From an uncultured Burkholderiales bacterium (lineage in GTDB: Bacteria; Pseudomonadota; Gammaproteobacteria; Burkholderiales; Burkholderiaceae_C): a DNA stretch of 64,000 bases. The stretch spans positions 1-64,000 of the forward strand of contig CAILCI010000060.1 of the NCBI GenBank assembly GCA_903832625.1, given 5' to 3'. Both the position numbers and the translations under genes were made by a program. Under the pieces are notes generated by a model that had not been told where the DNA came from, ran no database searches, and worked only from the letters and a program-made list of their open reading frames with translations. This document shows positions 36,798-45,314 of this stretch, piece by piece. Numbering within the stretch: position 1 is the stretch's first letter; every line of letters begins with the position of its first letter.

Positions 36798-38426
36798 ATG
36801 ACCATGAACTTTGATTTCTCCAATCCCTACACCAGCACGCGCTTGCCTGTATTCGCGCGCAACTTGGTGTCTACCTCGCATCCCTTAGCTGCACAAGCGG
36901 GTTTGCGTATGTTGTGGCAAGGCGGCAATGCCGTAGACGCAGCAGTGGCCGCTGCAGCCGCGATGACGATTTTGGAGCCTGTGAGCAACGGCTTGGGCTC
37001 AGATGCGTTTTGTATCTTGTGGGACGGCCAGTCCTTGCACGGCTTGAACGCCTCAGGCACGGCGCCACAAACGTGGACGCCAGAATACTTCAAACGCAAA
37101 TACGGCGCTGACGCCAAAACACCGCCCAAACGCGGCATGGATTCTGTGACCGTGCCGGGCGCGGTGGCAAGCTGGGTGGCCTTGAGCGAGCGTTTTGGCA
37201 AGCTGCCTTTTGAAGACCTGATGCAGCCCGCCATCGAGATGGCCGAGCGCGGCTATTTGCTGCCCGTGGTGGTGCAACAAAAATGGGCTGCCGCCACGCC
37301 TGAGCTGCAAAATTTACCGGGCTTTGCCCAGAGCTTTTTGCCGTGGGGACGTGCGCCGCAAGTGGGCGAGTTGTTTCAATTTGCCGCCGCTGCCAAGGGC
37401 TTGCGCGCCATTGCCAAAACCAAAGGTCAAGCCTTTTATGGCGGCGAGATTGCGCAGGCCATTGAAAAATTCTCGGCGCAACATGGGGGCAGCATCAGTG
37501 CGGCAGACTTCGCGGCTTTCAAGCCTGAATGGGTCACGCCCATCGCTCAAAACTACCGTGGTTACAGCCTGCACGAAATTCCCCCCAACGGGCAAGGCAT
37601 TGCCGCGCTCATTGCTCTGGGGATTTTGGAGAACTTCGATGTCGCCAGCCTCCAGCGCGATGGCGTTGACTCGCAGCATTTGCAAATCGAGGCCATGAAG
37701 CTCGCCTTTGCCGATGTTTATCGCTACGTGGCCGAACCCGCCAGCATGGAAGTCACCCCCGCGCAAATGCTGGATGCAGCGTATTTGCAAAGCCGCGCCA
37801 AACTCATCGATATGAAGCGAGCCCAAGACTTTGGCGCAGGAAACCCCGTCAAAGGCGGCACGATTTATCTCACTGCCGCCGATGAAAACGGCATGATGGT
37901 GAGCTTCATTCAAAGCAACTACATGGGTTTTGGCTCAGGCTGCGTCGAGCCAGAATTTGGCGTGAGTTTGCAAAACCGAGGCCACGGCTTTGGCTTGCAA
38001 GCACAAGGCTTGAATCCGGCCAATAGGGTGGAGCCGGGGAAGCGGCCTTTTCACACCATCATTCCGGCGTTTCTCATGCGCGACGGCCAGCCCGTCATGA
38101 GCTTTGGCGTGATGGGCGCCAACATGCAGCCGCAAGCTCACATGCAAACCTTGGTGCGGATGTTGGATTACCAACAAAATCCGCAAACCGCTTGCGACGC
38201 GCCGCGCTGGCGCTACAACGCAGGGCTTGAAATCAATGTGGAAGCCAGCCTCAATCCGCACACTGCGCAGGGCTTGCAAGCCATGGGTCACAAGGTGGAG
38301 GTCATCAACGACAGCTACCAAGACTTTGGTGCTGGTCAATTCATTTGGCGCGCAGGCGATCCCTCGGTGCAAGGCTATGTCGCCGCCAGCGATGCACGCC
38401 GCGATGGTTTGGTGGCGGGGTTTTAA
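36798..38426 (+). CDS. Gamma-glutamyltransferase family protein, cytoplasmic form
   Basis: A 542-residue Ntn-hydrolase related to GGT. Self-processing is expected at T355 (KGGTIYLTAAD), giving large and small subunits, and a gly-rich PxxxMSFGVMGANMQPQ segment lies in the small subunit. There is no signal peptide, unlike classic periplasmic GGT. Family members act on gamma-glutamyl compounds, glutaryl-7-ACA or oxamates, so the substrate is open. The start (ATG 36798, or 36804) is directly after the tctA terminator. The next gene is a second paralogue three bases downstream. Confidence 0.88.
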   Translation: MTMNFDFSNPYTSTRLPVFARNLVSTSHPLAAQAGLRMLWQGGNAVDAAVAAAAAMTILEPVSNGLGSDAFCILWDGQSLHGLNASGTAPQTWTPEYFKRKYGADAKTPPKRGMDSVTVPGAVASWVALSERFGKLPFEDLMQPAIEMAERGYLLPVVVQQKWAAATPELQNLPGFAQSFLPWGRAPQVGELFQFAAAAKGLRAIAKTKGQAFYGGEIAQAIEKFSAQHGGSISAADFAAFKPEWVTPIAQNYRGYSLHEIPPNGQGIAALIALGILENFDVASLQRDGVDSQHLQIEAMKLAFADVYRYVAEPASMEVTPAQMLDAAYLQSRAKLIDMKRAQDFGAGNPVKGGTIYLTAADENGMMVSFIQSNYMGFGSGCVEPEFGVSLQNRGHGFGLQAQGLNPANRVEPGKRPFHTIIPAFLMRDGQPVMSFGVMGANMQPQAHMQTLVRMLDYQQNPQTACDAPRWRYNAGLEINVEASLNPHTAQGLQAMGHKVEVINDSYQDFGAGQFIWRAGDPSVQGYVAASDARRDGLVAGF

Positions 38427-38429
38427 GCC

Positions 38430-40283
38430 GTGCTGTGGCTGCGCTTGAATCGGCTTGGCAGCCTGCGCGCGCAGGCACTGATGGGCGTGCTCGTGTTTGC
38501 GCCGCTGATCGCAACCGCGCAAAGCCTCGCCAACGAAGACGTGCTGGCCAATCAACCCGAAATTGCCAGTACACGTTCTGTCAAAACTGCCAACGGCAAA
38601 CCCAGCAAGCCAGACGTGATCGCCCAGCGCTTTGCGGTTGCATCTGCCAATCCCTTGGCAACTCAAGCGGGCTTTGACGTATTGGACGCAGGCGGCTCCG
38701 CGATGGATGCTGCCATTGCCGTGCAACTGGTGCTCGGGTTGGTAGAGCCTCAATCGAGTGGCATTGGCGGCGGCGCTTTGATTTTGCACAGCCATGACCA
38801 ACACGTCGTGGCCTTGGATGGCCGCGAAACCGCACCTGCCTTGGTGCAAGAAGATTTGTTTTTAGACGCCCAAGGCAAGCCCTTGGCTTTTTATGATGCC
38901 GTGGTGGGTGGTCGCTCGGTCGGCACGCCCGGCACTTTGCGGGTACTGGCGCTGGCGCATCAGCGTTTTGGCAAACTCCCTTGGGCGCGCTTGTTTGAGC
39001 CTGCTATTGGGCTGGCGCGTCAAGGCTTTGCCATCAGCCCGCGCTTGTTTGCGCAGCTCAAAGCAGACCCTTTTTTGCGCCAAGACCCACAAGCCTTGGC
39101 GTATTTTTATGAGTCCAATGGCGAGCCGCATTCGATAGGCTTTGTGCTCAAAAACCCAGCCTATGCGCAGGTGCTGCAACGCGTTGCCAAAGAGGGCGTG
39201 GACGCTTTTTACAGCGGCGCGATTGCGCAAGCCGTGGTGGACAAAGTGCAGCGCCACCCCAGCAATCCGGGGCAATTGCAGCTCAGTGATTTGCGCAATT
39301 ACCAAGCCAAAACCCGCGAGGCCATGTGCTTTGAGTACGCCGCCGCGCAGCGGATGCTGAGGGTCTGCGGTTTTCCTCCTCCGAGTTCTGGTTTGATTGC
39401 GATGGGGCAAATTTTGGGTATGTTGAGCTATGTGCCAAACAGTCAGACAACATGGGTCAACGGACTGCCGTCTGCCGCATGGCTGCACAGCTATTTCGAA
39501 GCCTCTCGCTTGGCTTTTGCTGATCGCGCTCAATACGTGGGCGATCCTGACTTTGTGCCAGCGCCCGCTGGCAATTGGGCGAGTTTGCTGCAGCCTGAGT
39601 ATTTGCAACAACGCGCCCAACGCATAGGCAAGCAGCGTATGAACACTGCGCCTGCAGGCACGCCGCAAGGCGCATCAAACCTCAGCTTTTCGCCCAGTCC
39701 AGAGCAGCAAGAACACGGCACTTCGCACATCAGCGTGGTCGATGCGCAGGGCAATGCGGTGGCCATGACCACAACGGTCGAGAGCTCTTTTGGCTCACGC
39801 CAAATGGTGCAGGGTTTTATGCTCAACAACGAGTTGACCGACTTCAGTTTTGTGCCACGAGACGCAGCGGGCAAGCCCGTGGCCAACCGTGTGCAGCCCA
39901 ACAAGCGGCCACGCTCTTCTATGTCGCCCACCTTGGTGTTTGACAAGGCCACAGGCGAATTGCTCATGAGTTTGGGCAGCCCTGGCGGCGCGTTGATCAT
40001 TCCTTTCACCACCAAAACTTTTTACGGCGTCTGGCAATGGGGCTTGACGCCGCAGCAAGCCATCGATTTGCCCAACTTTGTGAGCATTGGAGGTGCGTTG
40101 TGGTTAGAAGCCAATGCGTTTCCAGCCGACACCTTGAACGCCTTGCGCCAAGCCGGACATGAACTCAGCGAGCAAGAGCTGACCAGCGGCTTGCAAGCCA
40201 TTGTGCGCACACAGATCAACGGTCAAAGCGTGTGGATGGGCGGCGCAGACTCGCGGCGCGAAGGCGTGGTGATGGGGCGTTAA
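38430..40283 (+). CDS. ggt: Gamma-glutamyltranspeptidase, exported
   Basis: A 617-residue periplasmic GGT starting at GTG 38430. Signal peptide residues 1-31 (basic N-terminus, ALMGVLVFAPLIATAQ core). Autoprocessing threonine T431 in EHGTSHISVVD with the GNAVAMTTTVESSFGS stretch, and late small-subunit motifs RPRSSMSPTLVF and SLGSPGG match classical GGT, which cleaves glutathione and other gamma-glutamyl peptides. It forms a tandem pair with the cytoplasmic paralogue and converges on the Kef-type gene, overlapping its stop by four bases. Confidence 0.95.
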   Translation: MLWLRLNRLGSLRAQALMGVLVFAPLIATAQSLANEDVLANQPEIASTRSVKTANGKPSKPDVIAQRFAVASANPLATQAGFDVLDAGGSAMDAAIAVQLVLGLVEPQSSGIGGGALILHSHDQHVVALDGRETAPALVQEDLFLDAQGKPLAFYDAVVGGRSVGTPGTLRVLALAHQRFGKLPWARLFEPAIGLARQGFAISPRLFAQLKADPFLRQDPQALAYFYESNGEPHSIGFVLKNPAYAQVLQRVAKEGVDAFYSGAIAQAVVDKVQRHPSNPGQLQLSDLRNYQAKTREAMCFEYAAAQRMLRVCGFPPPSSGLIAMGQILGMLSYVPNSQTTWVNGLPSAAWLHSYFEASRLAFADRAQYVGDPDFVPAPAGNWASLLQPEYLQQRAQRIGKQRMNTAPAGTPQGASNLSFSPSPEQQEHGTSHISVVDAQGNAVAMTTTVESSFGSRQMVQGFMLNNELTDFSFVPRDAAGKPVANRVQPNKRPRSSMSPTLVFDKATGELLMSLGSPGGALIIPFTTKTFYGVWQWGLTPQQAIDLPNFVSIGGALWLEANAFPADTLNALRQAGHELSEQELTSGLQAIVRTQINGQSVWMGGADSRREGVVMGR

Positions 40284-42034
40284 GGGTTTGCGGCGTCAGG
40301 CGATTGAGGATCGCGCAACATGCTGTAGCGCGCCGTGCGCTGGGCTTGCGCCAAGCGAATCACCCGTTTGAGCGGAATGCCAATGTGAACCAATGTTTGG
40401 CTGGCCAGCATCAGACTGCCTTCGATCACTTCGGGTACCACTTCTGCGGCACCTGCGCGGCGCAGGGCTTCTAGGTCTTGGTCGTCGTGAGTGCGAACAA
40501 TCACGGGAACTTGTGGCGCGTGGGCTTGCACCCAAGCCAGCACCTTCAAAGCAGAAGGCGTGTCAGGATAAGTTACCGCCACCGCCGCCGCCCGAACCAA
40601 GCCAGCCGACATCAGGCTGGCCAGCCGTGTGGCGTCGCCAAACTCCACATGGTTGCCCGCTTCTCGGGCGGCTTGTACTTTGTCGGGGTCAGACTCCAGC
40701 GCCACGTAGCCAATGTTTTCCAGCTTGAGCAAATCCACCAAGGTTTGCCCGCTGCGCCCGTAGCCACAGACAATGACGTGGTTTTCAATCTGCATGGTGC
40801 GCTGCGCCATGCCGGTGAGCGCGAGCGACTGCATCAACCAATCGCTGCTGACCCAGCGGTTGACGATGGCATCGGCCTTGAGCACCAAAAACGGCGTGGC
40901 AATCATGGACAACACCATAGACGCCAAGATGGGACTGACCCAAGCCGCAGGCACCAACTGGTGAACCTGGCCGAGCGACAACAACACAAAACCAAACTCA
41001 CCCGCTTGCGCCAAATACAGCCCTGTGCGCAAACTCACGCCCGCCGGCGCGCCTTGCAACCGCGCCAACACAAACACCAAAGCCGCTTTGATGAGCACGG
41101 GCAACAGGCTCAAGGACAGCACCCAAGCCCAACTCTCAAACACGACTTCCCAATCGAGCTTCATGCCGATGGTGATGAAAAACAGCCCCAGCAACAAGTC
41201 GTGAAAAGGCCGAATATCGGCTTCCACCTTGTGTTTGAAGTCGGTCTCGGCAATCAACATGCCCGCCAAAAACGCACCCATCGCCAGCGACAAACCAGCT
41301 TGCGCGGTCAACCAAGACAGCCCCAAGGTCATGAGCAAGAGGTTGAGCATGAACAACTCGTCGCTCTTGCGCTTGGCCACCAAATGCAGCCAAGTTCGCA
41401 TGGCACGTTGACCGCCCCACAGCAGCACGCCCACCAAAACGCTGGCTTTGACAAAGGCTTTGGACAACACTTCGCCCATGTTGTTGTCGCCCAAATCAGC
41501 CAAAGTAGGAATCAGCACCAGCAGCGGCACCACGGCCAAATCTTGAAACAGCAGCACGCCCATGACGCGTTGGCCGTGTTGCGATTCCAACTCCACCCGA
41601 TCCACCATGAGCTTGACCACAATGGCCGTGCTCGACATGGCTAGCGCACTGCCCAAAACCAGTGCGGTTTGCCAACTCACCCGCCAAGTCAAACCCAATT
41701 GGTGAAGCGCCCAGCCAACTGTCATATTCAGTGCCACCGCCCCCAGCAAGGTCAGCACCACTTGTCCCAAACCTAGTCCAAACACCAGCTTGCGCATACG
41801 CTGCAGCTTGGGAAGGTTGAACTCCAGCCCAATGACGAACATCAAAAACACCACGCCAAATTCAGCCAAATGCTCCACCGCCACTGAGTCTTGGATCAGC
41901 GCCAAGGCGTTGGGGCCAATCAGCAGACCTGCAAACAAATAGCCCAACATGACGGGCAAGTGCATCAAACGAGAAGCCACCACGCACACCACCGCCGCGC
42001 ATAAGTAAAGCAGGGTGAGGTCGAGTGAGGTCAT
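40280..42034 (-). CDS. Kef/YbaL-type cation:proton antiporter with TrkA-N domain
   Basis: A 584-residue CPA2-family antiporter: 12-13 helices (LMHLPVMLGYLFAGLLIGP near the start, VGVLLWGGQRAM mid-region), then a C-terminal RCK/TrkA-N nucleotide-binding domain HVIVCGYGRSGQTLVDLL around residue 420. It could export K+ or Na+ in exchange for protons under NAD(H) or glutathione control. The gene is alone on its strand; GGT neighbours suggest but do not prove a link to glutathione. Confidence 0.9.
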   Translation of the reverse strand: MTSLDLTLLYLCAAVVCVVASRLMHLPVMLGYLFAGLLIGPNALALIQDSVAVEHLAEFGVVFLMFVIGLEFNLPKLQRMRKLVFGLGLGQVVLTLLGAVALNMTVGWALHQLGLTWRVSWQTALVLGSALAMSSTAIVVKLMVDRVELESQHGQRVMGVLLFQDLAVVPLLVLIPTLADLGDNNMGEVLSKAFVKASVLVGVLLWGGQRAMRTWLHLVAKRKSDELFMLNLLLMTLGLSWLTAQAGLSLAMGAFLAGMLIAETDFKHKVEADIRPFHDLLLGLFFITIGMKLDWEVVFESWAWVLSLSLLPVLIKAALVFVLARLQGAPAGVSLRTGLYLAQAGEFGFVLLSLGQVHQLVPAAWVSPILASMVLSMIATPFLVLKADAIVNRWVSSDWLMQSLALTGMAQRTMQIENHVIVCGYGRSGQTLVDLLKLENIGYVALESDPDKVQAAREAGNHVEFGDATRLASLMSAGLVRAAAVAVTYPDTPSALKVLAWVQAHAPQVPVIVRTHDDQDLEALRRAGAAEVVPEVIEGSLMLASQTLVHIGIPLKRVIRLAQAQRTARYSMLRDPQSPDAANP

Positions 42035-42161
42035 GTAGGAGCGTGGGTATAAAACGAGCGTGACAGGAAATAAAAGCTGCGGCGACTAAACTCCACATCC
42101 GCTTGATTGTAAAAATCATTTGCGACGTATTTTTATTTGGCCTCAACATTTTCAAAATTCC

Positions 42162-43070
42162 ATGCTCGACAACCGACAGCGCATTGTGAGTGGACTCATT
42201 TTGGCTTCCGCTGGCGCCATCGCCTTCAGCGGCAAAGCCATCATCGTCAAGCTGTCTTATCGCTATGGCGTGGATGCGGTGACGGTCATCATGCTGCGCA
42301 TGTTGTTGGCGCTGCCGTTTTTCATCGTGATGGGGTTTTGGTCCGAACGTCAAGCCCATGCCCGCGCCAACCCACTGCATCGGGCTGACTGGTTGCGCAT
42401 TGTGGGGCTGGGCTTTGTCGGCTATTACTTGTCGAGTTATTTGGACTTTTTAGGCTTGCAATACATCACCGCCAGCTTGGAGCGGCTCATCTTGTACCTC
42501 AACCCCACCTTGGTCGTGGTGCTGAGTTGGTTGCTCTACAAAAAGCCCATCAACGCCATGCGCATGGTGGCTATGGCGGTGAGCTACAGCGGCGTGCTCT
42601 TGGTGTTTGCGCACGAGCTGACGTTGGCGGGCGACAACGTGGTGCTGGGTGGCGCCTTGGTGTTTGCCAGCGCCTTGAGCTATGCGTTTTATTTGATGCT
42701 CAGCGGCCAATGGGTGCAGCGCATTGGCTCCATCCGCTTGGTTGGTTGGGCAACCAGTGTGGCCTGTGTGTGTTGTATTGCGCAGTTTGTGGTGTTGCGT
42801 CCGTTGGCGGCGGCGCTGGTGCAGCCTGAAGTGTGGCAACTTGCAGCCCTGAATGCTGTGGCCTGCACGGTAGCGCCCGTGCTCATGGTCATGCTGGCGA
42901 TTGAACGCATCGGCGCGGGCTTGACCGCACAAACTGGCATGATTGGCCCCATGGCGACGATTGGCATGGGCGTGATTTTTTTGGGCGAACCGCTCAATGT
43001 GTGGATTGGCGTGGGCACGGCGTTGGTGCTGGGCGGCGTTTTCATCGTTTCTAAATACGGAGCAAAGTGA
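42162..43070 (+). CDS. DMT-superfamily (EamA) transporter
   Basis: A 302-residue inner-membrane protein with ten predicted helices in two EamA repeats; GAIAFSGKAIIVKLSYRYG opens the first repeat and GPMATIGMGVIFLGEPLN closes the second. Substrates of this superfamily are amino acids, nucleosides or other metabolites, usually exported; none can be inferred. ATG 42162 is preferred. The stop (TGA at 43068-43070) overlaps the next ATG by one base. Confidence 0.88.
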   Translation: MLDNRQRIVSGLILASAGAIAFSGKAIIVKLSYRYGVDAVTVIMLRMLLALPFFIVMGFWSERQAHARANPLHRADWLRIVGLGFVGYYLSSYLDFLGLQYITASLERLILYLNPTLVVVLSWLLYKKPINAMRMVAMAVSYSGVLLVFAHELTLAGDNVVLGGALVFASALSYAFYLMLSGQWVQRIGSIRLVGWATSVACVCCIAQFVVLRPLAAALVQPEVWQLAALNAVACTVAPVLMVMLAIERIGAGLTAQTGMIGPMATIGMGVIFLGEPLNVWIGVGTALVLGGVFIVSKYGAK

Positions 43071-43864
43071 TGGATTTGGGACTCAAAGGCAAATGGGCAT
43101 TGGTGGGCGGTGCGAGCAAGGGCTTGGGGCTGGGCTGCGCACGCTCTTTGGCGCGCGAAGGCGCGCATGTGGTCATGGTGGCACGCGGCGCTGAAGCGCT
43201 GCAAGCCGCTGCCGAGCAATTGCGCGAATTTGGCACACACATCATTGCTGTGGCAGCCGACATCACCACGCCCCAAGGCCGTGAAGCCATTTGGTCGGCG
43301 CAAGGCGCACCCGGCAAGAACTTTGACATTGTGGTGACCAACGCAGGCGGTCCGCCCCCCGGCGACTTTCGCGATTGGAACCGCGAGGTGTGGATCAAAG
43401 CCTTGGATGCCAACATGCTCACCCCCATCGATCTGATTCAAGCCACAGTAGACGGCATGGCCGAGCGCGGATTTGGGCGCATTGTCAACATCACCTCGGG
43501 CGCGGTCAAAGCACCGATTGATATTCTGGGTTTGTCCAATGGCGCACGATCTGGTCTGACAGGTTTTGTGGCGGGCGTGGCACGCACCAGCCAGTTGGTG
43601 TCGCGCAACGTGACGATCAACAACTTGCTGCCCGGCGCCTATGACACCGACCGGTTGCAAACCACCCTCAAAGGCGGCGCTCAAAAAACAGGTCAACCGC
43701 TGGAGCAAATCATCCAAGCACGCAAAAGCGGCATTCCCGCGCGACGTTTCGGTCAAGCCGACGAGTTTGGCGACACCTGTGCGTTTTTGTGCTCGGCGCA
43801 AGCGGGCTACATCACCGGACAAAATATCTTGACCGATGGCGGGGCGTATCCGGGGACGTTTTGA
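43070..43864 (+). CDS. SDR-family oxidoreductase with altered catalytic motif
   Basis: A 264-residue short-chain dehydrogenase/reductase. The cofactor loop GGASKGLGLG is typical, and NAGGPPP replaces the classical NNAG loop. The catalytic Ser is in NITSGAVKAP, but the YxxxK signature is replaced by an LSNGAR sequence at the expected place. A subset of bacterial SDRs shows this change, and their chemistry is uncertain. The C-terminal GQNILTDGGAYPGTF is standard for FabG-like SDRs. Overlaps the DMT gene. Confidence 0.87.
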   Translation: MDLGLKGKWALVGGASKGLGLGCARSLAREGAHVVMVARGAEALQAAAEQLREFGTHIIAVAADITTPQGREAIWSAQGAPGKNFDIVVTNAGGPPPGDFRDWNREVWIKALDANMLTPIDLIQATVDGMAERGFGRIVNITSGAVKAPIDILGLSNGARSGLTGFVAGVARTSQLVSRNVTINNLLPGAYDTDRLQTTLKGGAQKTGQPLEQIIQARKSGIPARRFGQADEFGDTCAFLCSAQAGYITGQNILTDGGAYPGTF

Positions 43865-43926
43865 CAGTCACTTAAGTTCTGGCCATACTTTCTGACCCAT
43901 GCGTGATGGGATGAGGACTGTAGGGC

Positions 43927-44172
43927 ATGAGCGATTGGCATGAAAAACTGTGTGTCGAAACGATTAACGCGTTTCGCACACCCACCTTGAAGCAAAAAGA
44001 AGCGTATGGCAGGTTGTCTCACACCTTCAGTGCGGCAAGTCTGATTGGTAGCGTGACATTGATTTTTGCTGAGACTCCTTTGAATGCCCTGTTGGTCTTC
44101 AAACTATCCGCCTTGATGTTTTGGGGCGTGCTACTATTTTGGGTTGGAGCCCTGCTCAGCAAAGGAGAGTGA
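43927..44172 (+). CDS. Small two-helix membrane protein
   Basis: An 81-residue protein not recognised by family. Soluble basic N-terminal region (1-32) and two hydrophobic segments (about 33-47 and 53-75). Starts 62 bases after the SDR gene. It may be expressed with the 38-residue ORF that begins one base after its stop. Confidence 0.6.
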   Translation: MSDWHEKLCVETINAFRTPTLKQKEAYGRLSHTFSAASLIGSVTLIFAETPLNALLVFKLSALMFWGVLLFWVGALLSKGE

Positions 44173-44173
44173 C

Positions 44174-44290
44174 ATGGAAGTATTGTTTTTAAGCCTTGTC
44201 GCTGGCTTGGTCGTTTTTGGTGGCTTGTGGATGGTCACACGGGAAACAAAACCCGTCGAGAAACAACCAGAAACCAATCATCCCGCTTGA
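44174..44290 (+). CDS. Tiny single-pass membrane protein (38 residues)
   Basis: ATG 44174 is preceded by AAAGGAG (44161-44167), a strong ribosome binding site, which supports real translation. The product has one transmembrane helix (residues 3-20) and a charged tail containing several Glu, Lys and Pro residues. Its 3' end overlaps the convergent DMT gene end. It is probably co-translated with the 81-residue protein. No function can be assigned. Confidence 0.6.
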   Translation: MEVLFLSLVAGLVVFGGLWMVTRETKPVEKQPETNHPA

Positions 44291-45210
44291 TTTGACCTGC
44301 CGCGTCGGCTAGACGACACCACAATCCCGCCCACGATCAGCGCAAACGCCCACGCGTGGTAGCTTTGCGGGCTGTCACCCAGCACCACGGATGACATCAC
44401 GGCCGCAAACAAAGGCGTGAGGTTGGCAAAAAAACCTGCCACGCTTGGCCCCGCTTGCTGCACACCCAAACCCCAACAGCGGTAAGCCAGCAGCGCAGGC
44501 CCCAAAGCCACGTAGCACAAGGCCGCAGCCAGCGGCCAACCCCATTGCACATAGCCCGCGCCACTGAGCCATTCCAAGCCAGTGAAAGCGCCCGACCAAG
44601 CCAAGCCCAAAGCCATTTGCGCCATCAAAAACAGGGCCCAGTTGCTGCGAATGTGCGTCGGGTCGCTGGGCTGCGCCAACAACCAGCTGTACCAAGCCCA
44701 CGACGCTGTGGCCATCAACACATACACATCGCCCAGCACCCAGTGCACTTGCAGCAGGGTTTGCCAATCGCCGCGCCCCAGCACCCACAACACGCCAGCA
44801 ATCGACAGCAAAGCGCCTGCGATTTGGCGCTTGCGAATGCTTTGTTTGAAAAATACCGCGCCAATCATCAACATGAACACCGGCGTGCTTGACGCGACCA
44901 AGGTCACGTTGATGGGCGTGGACGTTTGCAGCGCCAAATACTGCAAACTGTTGTAACACCCCACGCCCAACAAGCCCAGCAGCGCATAGCGCTTCCAGTG
45001 AGGCCACATCGGGCTGGCGCGACGCAGCACCGATCCGGCCAGCGGAAACAACAACACAAAGGCCAGCGCCCAGCGCAAAAAGTTCAACGTCATCGGCGAA
45101 ATCAGCTCATGCACCAAACGACCCACCACTGCATTGCCCGCCCACAGCAGGGGCGGCAAGGTCAATAAAAGCGCGGAAGGCAGAGAAAGATGGGGGTGAG
45201 CAACAGACAT
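44278..45210 (-). CDS. DMT-superfamily (EamA) transporter, second copy
   Basis: A 310-residue EamA-type permease with ten helices: LLLTLPPLLWAGNAVVGRLV at the N-terminus and PSVAGFFANLTPLFAAVMS followed by LGDSPQSYHAWAFALIVGGI at the C-terminus, typical of the RhaT/RarD-like group. Exported substrate unknown. Divergent from the quinone oxidoreductase gene across 104 bases; not closely similar to the other EamA gene at 42.2 kb. Confidence 0.88.
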   Translation of the reverse strand: MSVAHPHLSLPSALLLTLPPLLWAGNAVVGRLVHELISPMTLNFLRWALAFVLLFPLAGSVLRRASPMWPHWKRYALLGLLGVGCYNSLQYLALQTSTPINVTLVASSTPVFMLMIGAVFFKQSIRKRQIAGALLSIAGVLWVLGRGDWQTLLQVHWVLGDVYVLMATASWAWYSWLLAQPSDPTHIRSNWALFLMAQMALGLAWSGAFTGLEWLSGAGYVQWGWPLAAALCYVALGPALLAYRCWGLGVQQAGPSVAGFFANLTPLFAAVMSSVVLGDSPQSYHAWAFALIVGGIVVSSSRRGRSNQAG

Positions 45211-45314
45211 GGGGGCAGACTCTACTGCAGCTCAGATAACCTGCGTGACAAGCAGGCGACCCATTTCATGGCAGGATTCGCCAGTTTTGGCAAATTCAAT
45301 CTTTGGAGAAAAAC

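Noticed and set aside
40478-41644. Long plus-strand frame opposite the Kef-type antiporter
   Set aside because: Rich in His, Gln and Arg, typical of antisense translation of a membrane-protein gene; the minus-strand antiporter is clearly real.
43896-43910. CCCAT/ATGGG inverted repeat before the small membrane protein
   Set aside because: Only five pairs and likely to occur by chance.
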